Positions 14,897 to 22,866 of a DNA stretch of 23,022 nucleotides are shown in pieces. The notes beneath the pieces were generated by a model, which made no database searches, was not told the origin of the DNA, and saw only the letters and a list, made by a program, of their open reading frames with translations. A program made the position numbers and the translations under genes. Position 1 is the first letter of the stretch. Every line of letters starts with the position of its first letter. Location of the stretch: contig JASHOI010000007.1 of the NCBI GenBank assembly GCA_030041195.1, positions 1 through 23,022 of the forward strand. The letters run 5' to 3'. The stretch comes from Streptosporangiaceae bacterium. GTDB lineage: Bacteria > Actinomycetota > Actinomycetes > Streptosporangiales > Streptosporangiaceae.

Positions 14897-15703
14897 TCAG
14901 GGCTCTTCTTTTGGTTGTGCTGGCTGCCGGCCACCGACCCGCATCACGATCTCGGTGGCGAGGTCGCGGAGCTTCATGTTCCGGTTGTTCGACGCCCGGC
15001 TCAGCGTGGCGAACGCCTGGTCGGCGTCGCAGCGTGACTCGGCCATCACGATACCGATCGCCTGGTCGATCACGGCCCTCGACCGCAGCGCGTGCTCCAG
15101 CTGAGCGGCCAGGTCGCGGGCCTCGGCGTACCGGCCGACGACCACGATGGCGGCCGAGGCAGGCACCGTGAACAGGGAGATCAGGTCCTCGTCGAGCTGG
15201 CTGAAGCCCTCGGTGTCGCGGCTGGACAGGTTCAGCGCGCCCAGCCGGCGCCCGGCCAGGCCGAGCCCGGCGGACAGGTAGCTGCGCAGGCCCATCTCCT
15301 CGGCCAGGCTGGTGAACTCCGGCCACCGCTGCTCGGCCTCGTGCAGGCTCCACCGGTTGACCTGCTGGCGCCGGGCCGCATCCAGGCACGGGCCGTCGTT
15401 CAGGACATACTGACGGCGGTCCAGCTCGTAGGTTTCATCGTCGGTGGCCGCGATGGTACTGGGCTGGTCCTTTGCGTCCAGGACCGTGACGCTCGCCGCG
15501 TGGCAGCCCGGGATCGACCGGAGGGCGAGCGCGAGGATACTGCCCAGAGTGTCGCGGACCGACTCGTTCTCAGTCAGGGTCCTGGCCAATTCGGTCAGGG
15601 ATTCGACGAGATCCTCGTACCGTCCGCTCAGCAGGGACCCGGGTGCCGGATCGTGGGCTACCATCTCCATTCCCCCTGATCCATCCGGGGTATCGCCGGA
15701 CAT
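14897..15703 (-). CDS. GAF-ANTAR RNA-binding antitermination regulator
   Basis: A 268-residue regulator. Residues about 40-180 form a GAF domain (SIPGCHAASVTVLDAKDQPS at its start, YVLNDGPCLDAARRQQVNRW, and SYLSAGLGLAGRRLGALNLS). Residues about 195-255 form an ANTAR domain (LEHALRSRAVIDQAIGIVMA, then DADQAFATLSRASNNRNMKL), which binds paired hairpins in nascent RNA to prevent termination. GAF would sense a small ligand or redox state; the ligand is unknown. The ATG at 15703 has AGAGG about 15 bases upstream; a second in-frame ATG in MEMVAHDP, behind GGGGGA, is an alternative start. The gene is divergent from the formate dehydrogenase operon, making a link to its control plausible but unproven. 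Confidence 0.9.
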   Translation of the reverse strand: MSGDTPDGSGGMEMVAHDPAPGSLLSGRYEDLVESLTELARTLTENESVRDTLGSILALALRSIPGCHAASVTVLDAKDQPSTIAATDDETYELDRRQYVLNDGPCLDAARRQQVNRWSLHEAEQRWPEFTSLAEEMGLRSYLSAGLGLAGRRLGALNLSSRDTEGFSQLDEDLISLFTVPASAAIVVVGRYAEARDLAAQLEHALRSRAVIDQAIGIVMAESRCDADQAFATLSRASNNRNMKLRDLATEIVMRVGGRQPAQPKEEP

Positions 15704-16053
15704 CTGCTGCTAAAACCTCTCCAGAGGGCGTGGTGCGCCGCGGGTGCGCGCAGCCCTCGCCCAGGTTAGGGGCTTGGCCGCAGAAAGACGAAAGAGCCGG
15801 AGAAACCGGAACGCTGACCTCGTGAGCCGACTTTCTGGGCATGGCGGGCTCCCACTGCCACGAAGGACACTAGGTAGCCTCGCTGCCGGACCACGTATCG
15901 CGGCCTGTGCCGCGCGTTTGACAGTATGCCGAGCCGTCTTGCCGCGGTCAAAGCGGCGTGCGGGGCGGAGTCGGAGCCCTGCCGCACCCACCCGATTGAC
16001 GCTGGTTAAGTTTGGTAGCGAGCGCTGGTGGCCGCCGAACGAGGGGGAGTGAC
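15704..16053. other. Divergent control region of ANTAR and formate dehydrogenase genes
   Basis: About 350 bases without a convincing gene. A possible folded element runs 15781-15837: the arms CAGAAAG (15781-15787) and CTTTCTG (15831-15837) close over an inner hairpin CCGG-AGAAA-CCGG (15797-15809) and a weaker GCT/AGC pair. A TTGACA occurs near 15920 without a good -10 partner. TTGACG at 15996-16001 and TAAGTT at 16007-16012 resemble promoter boxes but do not have proper spacing with each other. GCCGC/GCGGC arms near 15939-15955 could form a small hairpin. The ribosome site of the fdh operon is GAGGGGGAG at 16041-16049. No tRNA-Sec was found here. Confidence 0.45.
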
Positions 16054-19000
16054 GTGGACCCTAAGACCTGGATCGGCTCGTGGCCAGTGGTGCGCCAGCT
16101 GACCGGGGGCGACCGGCTCGGCCTCGGCGCGGCCGCGAAGAGCAAGCGCACCAGCGAGTTGCGGCCGCGCACCGCGGTGGCCGACAAGGTGGTCAAGTCG
16201 GTATGCCCGTACTGCGCGGTGGGCTGCGGCCAGCAGGTCTACGTTGCCGGGGACAAGGTCACCCAGATCGAGGGAGATCCGGACTCGCCGGTCAGCCGGG
16301 GCCGCCTGTGCCCCAAGGGATCGGCGAGCCTGCAGCTGACGACCGGCGACGCCCGGCAGTATCAGGTGCTGTACCGCAGGCCGCACGGCACCCAGTGGGA
16401 GCACCTGGACCTGGACACGGCGATGGACATGATCGCCGACCGGTTCATCGCCGCGCGGCGGGCGGGCTGGCAGTGGGAGCACGAAGGGCTGCGCACCCGG
16501 CGCACGATGGGCGTGGCCAGCCTGGGCGGCGCCACGCTGGACAACGAGGAAAACTACCTGATCAAGAAGTTGTTCACGGCGCTGGGCGCGGTCCAGATCG
16601 AGAACCAGGCCCGGATATGACACTCCTCCACCGTCCCCGGTCTGGGGACTAGCTTCGGGCGCGGCGGCGCGACCACGTTCCTGCAGGACCTGGCCAACGC
16701 CGACTGCATCCTGATCGAGGGCTCGAACATGGCCGAGGCCCACCCGGTTGGCTTCCAGTGGGTGATGGAGGCCAAGGCCAGGGGCGCGACCGTGATCCAC
16801 GTCGACCCCCGGTTCAGCCGGACCAGCGCGGTCGCCGACCTGCACGTTCCGATCCGCGCCGGCGCGGACATCGCGTTCGTCGGCGGGCTGATCAACTACG
16901 TGCTGAACAGCGAGAAGTACTTCCGGGACTACATGCTCGCCTACACCAACGCGTCGGTGATCCTCAGCGAGGACTTCGCCGACACCGAGGACCTCGACGG
17001 GGTGTTCTCCGGGCTGGACGTCAAGCAGCGGGTCTACGACTTCGACACCTGGCGGTACCAGGGCGAAGAGATCCGTCCCGCCAGCGGCGAGCGCGACATC
17101 GACGTCGAACGGCTGCGCTCACTGCGCGATGCAGCGCGCGGCGAGGCGCACGGCTCCGGCGGAGCGCACGCCCATCCGAGCCCGGAAACCGACGAGACCC
17201 TGCAGCACCCGCGGTGCGTGTTCCAGGTGCTCAAGCGGCACTTCGCCAGGTACACGCCGGAGATGGTGGCCCAGGTCGCCGGGGTGCCCGAGGAACTGTT
17301 CGCGCAGGTATGCCGTGAGGTCACCGACAACTCTGGCCCGGAGCGGACCACCTGCTTCGTTTACAGCCTGGGCTGGACCCAGCACACCGTGGGCGTGCAG
17401 TACATCCGCACGGCCGCGATTCTGCAGGCGTTGCTCGGGAACATGGGCCGCCCGGGCGGCGGGATCATGGCGCTGCGCGGGCACGCGTCCATCCAGGGAT
17501 CCACCGACATCCCGACGCTGTTCGACCTGCTCCCCGGCTACCTGCCGATGCCGCACGCGCACACCCACGACGACCTGGACAGCTACGTGGAGACCGAGCG
17601 CACCGAGAAGGGGTTCTGGGCCAGCACCGGGGACTACATGGTCAGCCTGCTGAAGGCGTGGTGGGGCGGCGCCGCGACCGCGGGCAACGACTTCTGCTTC
17701 GACTACCTGCCCCGGCTGACCGGCAGCCACAGCACCTACGAGACGGTGATGGCGCAGATCGAGGGGACCTGCAAGGGCTACTTCCTATTCGGCCAGAACC
17801 CGGCGGTCGGCTCGGCCAACTCGCGCATGCAGCGGCTCGGCATGGCGAACCTGGACTGGCTGGTGGTGCGCGACCTGGTGATGATCGAGAGCGCGACGTG
17901 GTGGAAGAACGGCCCCGAGATCGAGAGCGGCGAGATGCGCACCGAGGACATCGCCACCGAGGTGTTCTTCCTGCCGGCCTCGGCGCACACCGAGAAGCAG
18001 GGCAGCTTCACGAACACCCAGCGGATGCTGCAGTGGCACCACACCGCGGTCGAGCCTGCCGGCGACGCGCGCAGCGACCTGTGGTTCGCCTACCATCTCG
18101 GCCGGAGGATACGGGCCAAGCTGGCGTCGTCCGCCGACGAGATGGACCGGCCCATCCAGGACCTCACCTGGGATTATCCCGTGTCCGGCGCGCAGGCAGA
18201 GCCGGACGCCGACGCGGTGCTCGCCGAGATCAACGGCTGGGACGCCGACGGGCGGCCGCTGTCGGGGTACACGCAGCTCGCCGCCGACGGATCGACCGCG
18301 TGCGGCTGCTGGATCTACTGCGGCGTCAGGGCCGGCGGAATCAACCAGGCCGCCCGCCGCAAGCCGGGCCGGGAGCAGAGCTGGGTGGCGCCCGAGTGGG
18401 GCTGGGCCTGGCCGGCGAACCGCCGGGTGCTCTACAACCGGGCGTCGGCCGACCCCGACGGCAGGCCGTGGAGCGAGCGCAAGGCGCTGGTCTGGTGGGA
18501 TCCGGAGGCCGGCCGCTGGACCGGTCACGACGTGCCCGACTTCGTCGCGGACCGGGCCCCCTCGTACCGGCCGCCCGACGGCGCGACCGGGGTGGCGGCC
18601 ATCTCCGGCATCGACCCGTTCATCATGCAGGCCGACGGCAAGGCGTGGCTGTTCGCCCCGGCAGGGCTGGTGGACGGCCCGCTGCCCGCCCACTATGAAC
18701 CGCAGGAATCGCCGGTTGCCAACGCGTTCTACGCCCAGCAGCACAACCCGGTCCGGCAGATCATCTCCTACCGGGAGGACCGCTTCCAGCCCAGCGGGAG
18801 CCAGCCGGGGTCCGAGGTGTTCCCGTACGTGGCGACCACGTACCGGCTGACCGAGCACCACACGGCGGGCGGGATGTCCCGGTTCCTGCCGTACCTGGCC
18901 GAGCTGCAGCCCGCGTTCTTCTGCGAGGTCTCGCCGGAGCTGGCCGCCGAGCGGGGCCTGGAGCACATGGGCTGGGCGACGATCGTCTCGGCCCGCAACG

Positions 19001-19296
19001 CCATCGAGGCCCGGGTGATGGTCACCAGGCGGATGACGCCGCTGGATATCGGCGGCCGGCGGCTGCACCAGATCGGGCTGCCGTGGCACTGGGGGCCGAA
19101 CGGCCTCACCACCGGGGACGCTGCCAACGAGCTCGCGCACCTGTCCCTGGACCCGAACGTGCACATCCAGGAGGTCAAGGCGCTGGCGCTGGACATCCGG
19201 CCAGGCCGGCGGCCGCGCGGGCCCGCCCGGCGCGAGCTGGTCCTGGACTACCAGCGGCGCGCTGGGATCACCGACGACACCGGGACGGAGATGTGA
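16054..19296 (+). CDS. fdhA: Selenocysteine-containing formate dehydrogenase catalytic subunit
   Basis: A 1080-residue molybdopterin oxidoreductase of the FdnG/FdoG type that oxidises formate to CO2. The frame is interrupted by UGA at 16618-16620, codon 189, aligned exactly with selenocysteine in FdnG: NQARI-U-HSSTVPGL, then TSFGRGGAT. The reading continues in the same frame to 19296. An Fe4S4 motif is present at C51, C54, C58 and C86 (CPYCAVGC, then RGRLCPKG). The later segments GWAWAWP-like (WGWAWPANRRVLYNRASADP), IDPFIMQADGKAWL and the C-terminal RLHQIGLPWHWGPNGLTTGD domain are typical, so the length and order are complete. I use the GTG at 16054 because GAGGGGGAG is just upstream. No twin-arginine signal is visible. 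Automated tools would split this gene in two at the UGA. SelA, SelB, SelD and tRNA-Sec are needed but not in the window. Confidence 0.95.
16618..16649 (+). promoter_or_regulatory. Selenocysteine UGA and bacterial SECIS hairpin
   Basis: The UGA at 16618-16620 is followed by a perfect hairpin: GTCCCC (16633-16638), loop GGTCT (16639-16643), GGGGAC (16644-16649). The loop starts 19 bases after the UGA. In E. coli fdhF the SECIS hairpin also carries GGUCU at the apex, starting 19 bases after the UGA, and SelB recognises that loop. Loop sequence, spacing and stem together make this a strong SECIS; the hairpin also encodes the conserved residues STVPGLGTS. Confidence 0.93.
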
Positions 19297-19297
19297 C

Positions 19298-20122
19298 ATG
19301 ACAACGCCGGATCCGGCGGCGCTGGCCGGTTACGCCGAGCACCCGCCGCGGCTGGGGTTCTTCACCGACACCTCGGTGTGCATCGGCTGCAAGGCGTGCG
19401 AGGTCGCCTGCAAGGAGTGGAACGCGGTGCCCGAGGACGGGCTGCTGCTCACCGGGATGTCCTATGACAACACGGGGGGCCTGAACGCGTCGACGTGGCG
19501 CCACGTGGCGTTCATCGAGCAACCCGCGTCGACGGGCGGCGATGACGGCGTCCGGTGGCTGATGTCCAGCGACGTGTGCAAGCACTGCACGGAGGCGGCC
19601 TGCCTGGACGTCTGCCCGACCGGCGCGCTGATGCGCAGCGAGTTCGGCACCGTGGTCGTGCAGGACGACGTGTGCAACGGCTGCGGCTACTGCGTGAGCG
19701 CCTGCCCGTTCGGCGTGATCGCGCGGCGCGAGACCGACGGCGGCGCGCACAAGTGCACGCTGTGCTACGACCGGATCGGCGACGGGCTGACCCCGGCCTG
19801 CGCCAAGGCCTGCCCGACCGAGTCCATCCAGTTCGGGCCCGTGGACGAGCTGCGGGAACGGGCGCAGGCAAGGGTCGATCAGCTGCAGGCGTCCGGCGAG
19901 ACCCGGGCCCGGCTGTATCTGGAGAACTCAGCGGACGGCATCGGCGGCGCGGGCGCGTTCTTCCTGCTGCTCGACGAGCCCGAGGTGTACGGGCTGCCGC
20001 CGGACCCGGTGGTGACGACCCGCGACCTGCCCCGCATGTGGCGGCAGGTCGCCGCGGCAGGCGCCTCGCTCGCTGCCGGCGCGCTGATCGCGTGCCTGGG
20101 CGCCGGGCGGAGGCGGGCGTGA
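19298..20122 (+). CDS. fdhB: Formate dehydrogenase iron-sulfur (electron-transfer) subunit
   Basis: A 274-residue ferredoxin-type subunit with four cysteine clusters, the set that binds four [4Fe-4S] centres and carries electrons from the catalytic subunit to the membrane: C28-C31-C34-C38 (CIGCKACEVACKEW), CKHCTEAACLDVCPTG, CNGCGYCVSACPFG and CTLCYDRIGDGLTPACAKACP. Near the C-terminus, AAAGASLAAGALIACLGAG looks like a single membrane helix, as in the FdnH-type subunits. It starts one base after the fdhA stop (TGACATG) and its stop overlaps the fdhC start by four bases, so the three are translationally coupled. Cytoplasmic or periplasmic side depends on fdhA export, which is not indicated. Confidence 0.94.
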   Translation: MTTPDPAALAGYAEHPPRLGFFTDTSVCIGCKACEVACKEWNAVPEDGLLLTGMSYDNTGGLNASTWRHVAFIEQPASTGGDDGVRWLMSSDVCKHCTEAACLDVCPTGALMRSEFGTVVVQDDVCNGCGYCVSACPFGVIARRETDGGAHKCTLCYDRIGDGLTPACAKACPTESIQFGPVDELRERAQARVDQLQASGETRARLYLENSADGIGGAGAFFLLLDEPEVYGLPPDPVVTTRDLPRMWRQVAAAGASLAAGALIACLGAGRRRA

Positions 20123-21123
20123 GCGAGAAAACCAGGCGGGCGGGCCGCGGCGGCGAGGAGCCGATGGTCCCGGGGGCGCGGCCCGATTCGTACTACGGCA
20201 GGCCGATACTCAAGGAAACGGTGTGGGAGGCACCAAACATCGCCGGCTACCTGTTCCTCGGCGGGCTGGCCGGTGCCTCGTCTCTGCTCGCGGCGTTCGC
20301 TCAGCTGTCCGGCAACCGCGAGCTTCCCCGGGTGTCGAAGGTCGCCGCGGCCGGCGCGATCGGGGTGTCGTTGGCGGCGCTGGTGCACGACCTGGGCCGC
20401 CCGGCGCGGTTCCTGAACATGCTGCGGGTGTTCAAGGTCACCTCGCCGATGAGCGTGGGCACCTGGCTGCTGACCGGTTACGGCCCGCTGGCCGGGGCCG
20501 CCGCGGCGTCGGCGGTGACCGGTCGGCTGCCCCGGGCCGGCGCCGCCGCCACGGCCGGAGCGGCTGCGCTCGGGACCGGCGTGGCCACCTACACCGCGGC
20601 GCTGCTCTGCGACACCGCCGTCCCGGCCTGGCACGAGGGCTACCGGGAGATGCCGTTCGTGTTCGCCGGATCGGCCGCGAGCGCGGCCGGCGGCCTGGGC
20701 ATGCTGGCGGTGCGCCCGGAGAACGCGGGCCAGGCGGTCAGGTTCGCGGTGCTCGGTGCCGCCGCCGAGATCACCGCCAAGAGCCTGATGCTGCGGCGGC
20801 TGGGCCCAGCCGCCGAGCCGTACCAGAAGGGCCGGGTCGGTGCGCTGATGGAGGCCGCCGAGGTGCTGACCGCTGCCGGGTTGTCGGGCGCGGTGCTGGC
20901 GGGCCGGAGCCGCCCGGCTCTGGCGCTCTCCGGAGCGGCGTTGCTGGCCTCCTCCGCGCTGACCAGGTTCGGGGTGTTCGAGGCGGGCCGCGTGTCCGCG
21001 CGAGACCCGAAGTACACCGTCGGGCCGCAACGGGAGCGCCGGAACGCCAGGCCGGACGGGCCGCCCACCGACCAGGCCGCCGAGGCCGCCCGGACGGGCG
21101 CCGGGCTCAGGCCGGGTACCTGA
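20119..21123 (+). CDS. NrfD-family membrane subunit of formate dehydrogenase
   Basis: A 334-residue polytopic protein of the NrfD/PsrC type, which anchors iron-sulfur subunits and exchanges electrons with quinone. Membrane helices are visible from about residue 40 onward (NIAGYLFLGGLAGASSLLAA, VAAAGAIGVSLAALVHDL, WLLTGYGPLAGAAAASAV, and further Ala/Gly-rich helices to about 300), with the conserved DLGRPARFLNMLRVFKVTSP loop near 94-113 and a PAWHEGYREMPF motif. The C-terminal 40 residues are charged. The GTG at 20119 overlaps the fdhB stop in GTGA. It takes the place of the cytochrome b subunit FdnI of E. coli. Its last 17 bases overlap the convergent MEDS gene. Confidence 0.9.
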   Translation: MSEKTRRAGRGGEEPMVPGARPDSYYGRPILKETVWEAPNIAGYLFLGGLAGASSLLAAFAQLSGNRELPRVSKVAAAGAIGVSLAALVHDLGRPARFLNMLRVFKVTSPMSVGTWLLTGYGPLAGAAAASAVTGRLPRAGAAATAGAAALGTGVATYTAALLCDTAVPAWHEGYREMPFVFAGSAASAAGGLGMLAVRPENAGQAVRFAVLGAAAEITAKSLMLRRLGPAAEPYQKGRVGALMEAAEVLTAAGLSGAVLAGRSRPALALSGAALLASSALTRFGVFEAGRVSARDPKYTVGPQRERRNARPDGPPTDQAAEAARTGAGLRPGT

Positions 21124-22096
21124 TCCCGGGCTGGGCCACCGTCTCCTGGTCGTGGCTGCTCGGCACCTGCAGCTGGATCGCGAGGCCGTCGGCGCCGGAC
21201 CTGACGTCCATCCAGTCGCTGATCTGGTTCGCCAGCCACAGGCCGTCGCCGTCGCCGGGCACCAGCTCGGCCGGCCGCAGGCCGAGGAACGGGTCGCTGA
21301 TGCTGGCGCCGGGCTGCCGGAAATCGCAGACGACCGCGCCCGGCTGCTCCCACGTCCGCACGGTGGCGCTGGCCGGCCACCGGCCCTTCAGGTAGGCCCC
21401 GACCTCGCTGACCGCCAGCACCAGCATGTCGGCCCGGTCGCCGGCCACGCCGTGCGCGCCAGCGCTGCCGGCGATGAACCGGCGAAGGCCGCGCAGGTCA
21501 CCGTCGAAGTCGAACGCCTCCGCGCCGGCCGGGGGGTCGTCCAGCGGCCTGGTGTCACATGACCGCGCGAACGCCGCCGGGTCGGCATACTGCGGCGACG
21601 GGCTCGGCCGCGCCTCCGCAACCTGCACCGGGTGCGTGCGCAGGGCATCGGCGAGGACGCTGGCGTCGGTGGTCCGCGCGTCGTAAGGGCAGATCATCGA
21701 GATGCTCGTGGACGCGAGCGTGACGTTGAGCGCGGCCTCCATCCGCGTCCACGCCGTGATCTCGCGTGCCGAACGCCCCGCCCACACCGGCTCGGCGAGG
21801 ATGCGTACCCGGCCGCTTCGAGGGCTGCCCTGCCCGCGCTTCCAGTAGTGGTAGAACGCGGCCACCCGCCGCGGCGGCCGGCGCCCGAAGAACGCGGACT
21901 CCGCGTAGTCCACGTCCCCGCCGCGTCCCCCGAGCGCGGTGCCGAGCAGTTCCAGGTTGGCCGGGGTGGTGACGGCGAGCACGGGCTCGCCGAGTGCCAG
22001 CCCGTCTTCGAGGAACGGCACCGCGGTGTCCAGGAACTGGCTGTCGTCGTCGTAGATGCAGGCCCAGTGCTCGAAGGCCCCCTCGGCGCGGCTCAC
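21107..22096 (-). CDS. MEDS-domain protein with degenerate RsbW-like ATPase
   Basis: A 329-residue relative of the protein at 13897-14847. The MEDS domain is recognisable (HWACIYDDDSQFLDTAVPFL, GEPVLAVTTPANLELLGTAL, MICPYDART, RTHPV). The ATPase-like half keeps the fold and the glycine box (GDGDGLWLANQISDW at 281-295), but the N-box asparagine is replaced: N239 of the intact paralogue aligns with Y235 in AVSEVGAYLKGRW. The nucleotide aspartate D265 aligns with Q261 in VCDFRQPGAS. ATP binding and kinase activity are therefore doubtful, and it is better seen as a pseudo-kinase or sequestering protein. Its start overlaps the STAS stop by four bases (ATGA), so the two are coupled; it is convergent with the NrfD gene. 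Confidence 0.85.
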   Translation of the reverse strand: MSRAEGAFEHWACIYDDDSQFLDTAVPFLEDGLALGEPVLAVTTPANLELLGTALGGRGGDVDYAESAFFGRRPPRRVAAFYHYWKRGQGSPRSGRVRILAEPVWAGRSAREITAWTRMEAALNVTLASTSISMICPYDARTTDASVLADALRTHPVQVAEARPSPSPQYADPAAFARSCDTRPLDDPPAGAEAFDFDGDLRGLRRFIAGSAGAHGVAGDRADMLVLAVSEVGAYLKGRWPASATVRTWEQPGAVVCDFRQPGASISDPFLGLRPAELVPGDGDGLWLANQISDWMDVRSGADGLAIQLQVPSSHDQETVAQPGIRYPA

Positions 22097-22506
22097 CAGG
22101 TCACGCTCCCGCGCCCGTCGCTCGCCGCGGCACCGGCCGATCCCCGCTGGTCCACGGCCAGGCCCGGGGTGGAATCCCAGCCGACGATCCGCAGCACGGT
22201 GGCGAGCTGCGGCGGCACCTCGTGCAGCACCACCCGCCTGCCGCCGCCGACCCCGTTGCAGCCGGCTCCGGCGTTGCCGGCTCCGGTCACGCAGACGATG
22301 GCCCGCAGTCCGGCAAGATCGCAGTAACTCACCCCGCGCAGGCTGAAGTGGACCTCGGCCGGCCCGTGCGCGAACCTGCCCAGCGCACCAATCAGGCCGT
22401 CATAGGTGGACTCGTCGATCTCGCCGGCGATGGCCAGGCCGGGCGGATCGTCGGTGTTGGTGATTCGCAGGACCCCGTCGTCGTATACGGCGCAGTCACC
22501 CGTCAT
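22093..22506 (-). CDS. STAS-domain anti-sigma-antagonist-like protein
   Basis: A 137-residue single STAS domain. The strand-helix pattern GLAIAGEIDESTYDGLIGAL at 23-42, EVHFSLRGVSYCDLAGLRAI at 51-70, and VPPQLATVLRIVGW near 97-110 is typical of SpoIIAA/RsbV-type antagonists. In those proteins the partner kinase phosphorylates the second serine of a DSSG motif; here the site reads D63-L64-A65-G66, so the acceptor serine is alanine. It overlaps the following MEDS gene by four bases, forming a two-gene operon. The likely role is partner-binding in a sigma-factor control switch not governed by phosphorylation at that site; this is inference. The C-terminal 20 residues are low-complexity Gly/Ser/Ala. 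Confidence 0.85.
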   Translation of the reverse strand: MTGDCAVYDDGVLRITNTDDPPGLAIAGEIDESTYDGLIGALGRFAHGPAEVHFSLRGVSYCDLAGLRAIVCVTGAGNAGAGCNGVGGGRRVVLHEVPPQLATVLRIVGWDSTPGLAVDQRGSAGAAASDGRGSVTW

Positions 22507-22614
22507 CGCGAATCATCGCCCCTCCAGCATGTCAGCGGCCGGTACCGGGGCACGCCGCGCAGCGGCGGGCCGGGGCGGGCATGGATTCGGAAGGCTCCTC
22601 GATGTGGTCGCTGC

Positions 22615-22620
22615 TAGAAT
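22615..22620 (+). promoter_or_regulatory. Candidate -10 box before the structured leader
   Basis: TAGAAT fits the TANNNT pattern of housekeeping actinobacterial promoters. A start 6-8 bases downstream would fall at 22626-22628, exactly at the base of the folded region. No good -35 is seen at 16-18 bp spacing, so confidence is limited. Confidence 0.45.
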
Positions 22621-22625
22621 CTTCT

Positions 22626-22709
22626 GACTATACCTGCGGCGGGGCCGGTAAGGCGCCACAAAGGCGGCGCAAAGGAAGTCTCGGGTGGGCCGGGCAGCGA
22701 TGCTGGGGC
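22626..22709 (+). ncRNA. Candidate structured 5' leader (possible riboswitch-like element)
   Basis: The 100 bases between the TAGAAT box and the small ORF hold several pairing segments: GACT (22626-22629) with AGTC (22677-22680), CGCC-ACAAA-GGCG (22654-22666), and CAGC-GAT-GCTG (22695-22705). The sequence GCGCAAAGG at 22667-22675 and a preceding GGTAA at 22647-22651 are reminiscent of the GGCAA...ACGCAAAG core of class I c-di-GMP (GEMM-I) riboswitches, but the GNRA tetraloop and other conserved positions are not clearly met. It could be a divergent member, another RNA class or chance pairing in GC-rich DNA. Confidence 0.3.
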
Positions 22710-22727
22710 GCTCCTGGAGGGGATTCA

Positions 22728-22865
22728 ATGCCTCCTCTTGGCTGGCATGCTGCTTCACGTCCGATGACCTCGCTGGATGGGCACCCCCTCGACGAAATCC
22801 GCGATCCTGGCGTCGGCCTGCCGCTGCCTGCGGGCGGTCGGGGCTGGGTGCCTGATGGGACGTGA
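22728..22865 (+). CDS. 45-codon upstream ORF coupled to the DUF222-type gene
   Basis: An ATG at 22728 with a strong GGAGGGG at 22716-22722, five bases upstream, opens a 45-codon frame starting MPPLGWHAASRPMTSLDGHP and ending in TGA at 22863-22865. One base later comes an ATG (22867) of the DUF222-type gene, and an alternative in-frame start for that gene (22855) lies inside the ORF. The peptide has no recognised domain. The ribosome site is better than that of the downstream gene, so translation of the downstream gene may depend on ribosomes finishing this ORF. Whether the peptide has its own function is unknown. Confidence 0.55.
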   Translation: MPPLGWHAASRPMTSLDGHPLDEIRDPGVGLPLPAGGRGWVPDGT

Positions 22866-22866
22866 G

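Noticed and set aside
15781..15837. Canonical ANTAR-target RNA
   Set aside because: The loops do not match the paired hexaloops with A at position 1 and G at position 4 that ANTAR proteins bind.
16618..16620. UGA in fdhA as a nonsense mutation making a pseudogene
   Set aside because: The position aligns with the known selenocysteine of FdnG-type enzymes, the frame continues with full conservation, and a SECIS hairpin follows at the right distance.
22600..22727. tRNA-Sec (selC) candidate next to the fdh cluster
   Set aside because: No TCA anticodon loop, no T-loop consensus and no closing acceptor stem could be found here or in the other intergenic regions.
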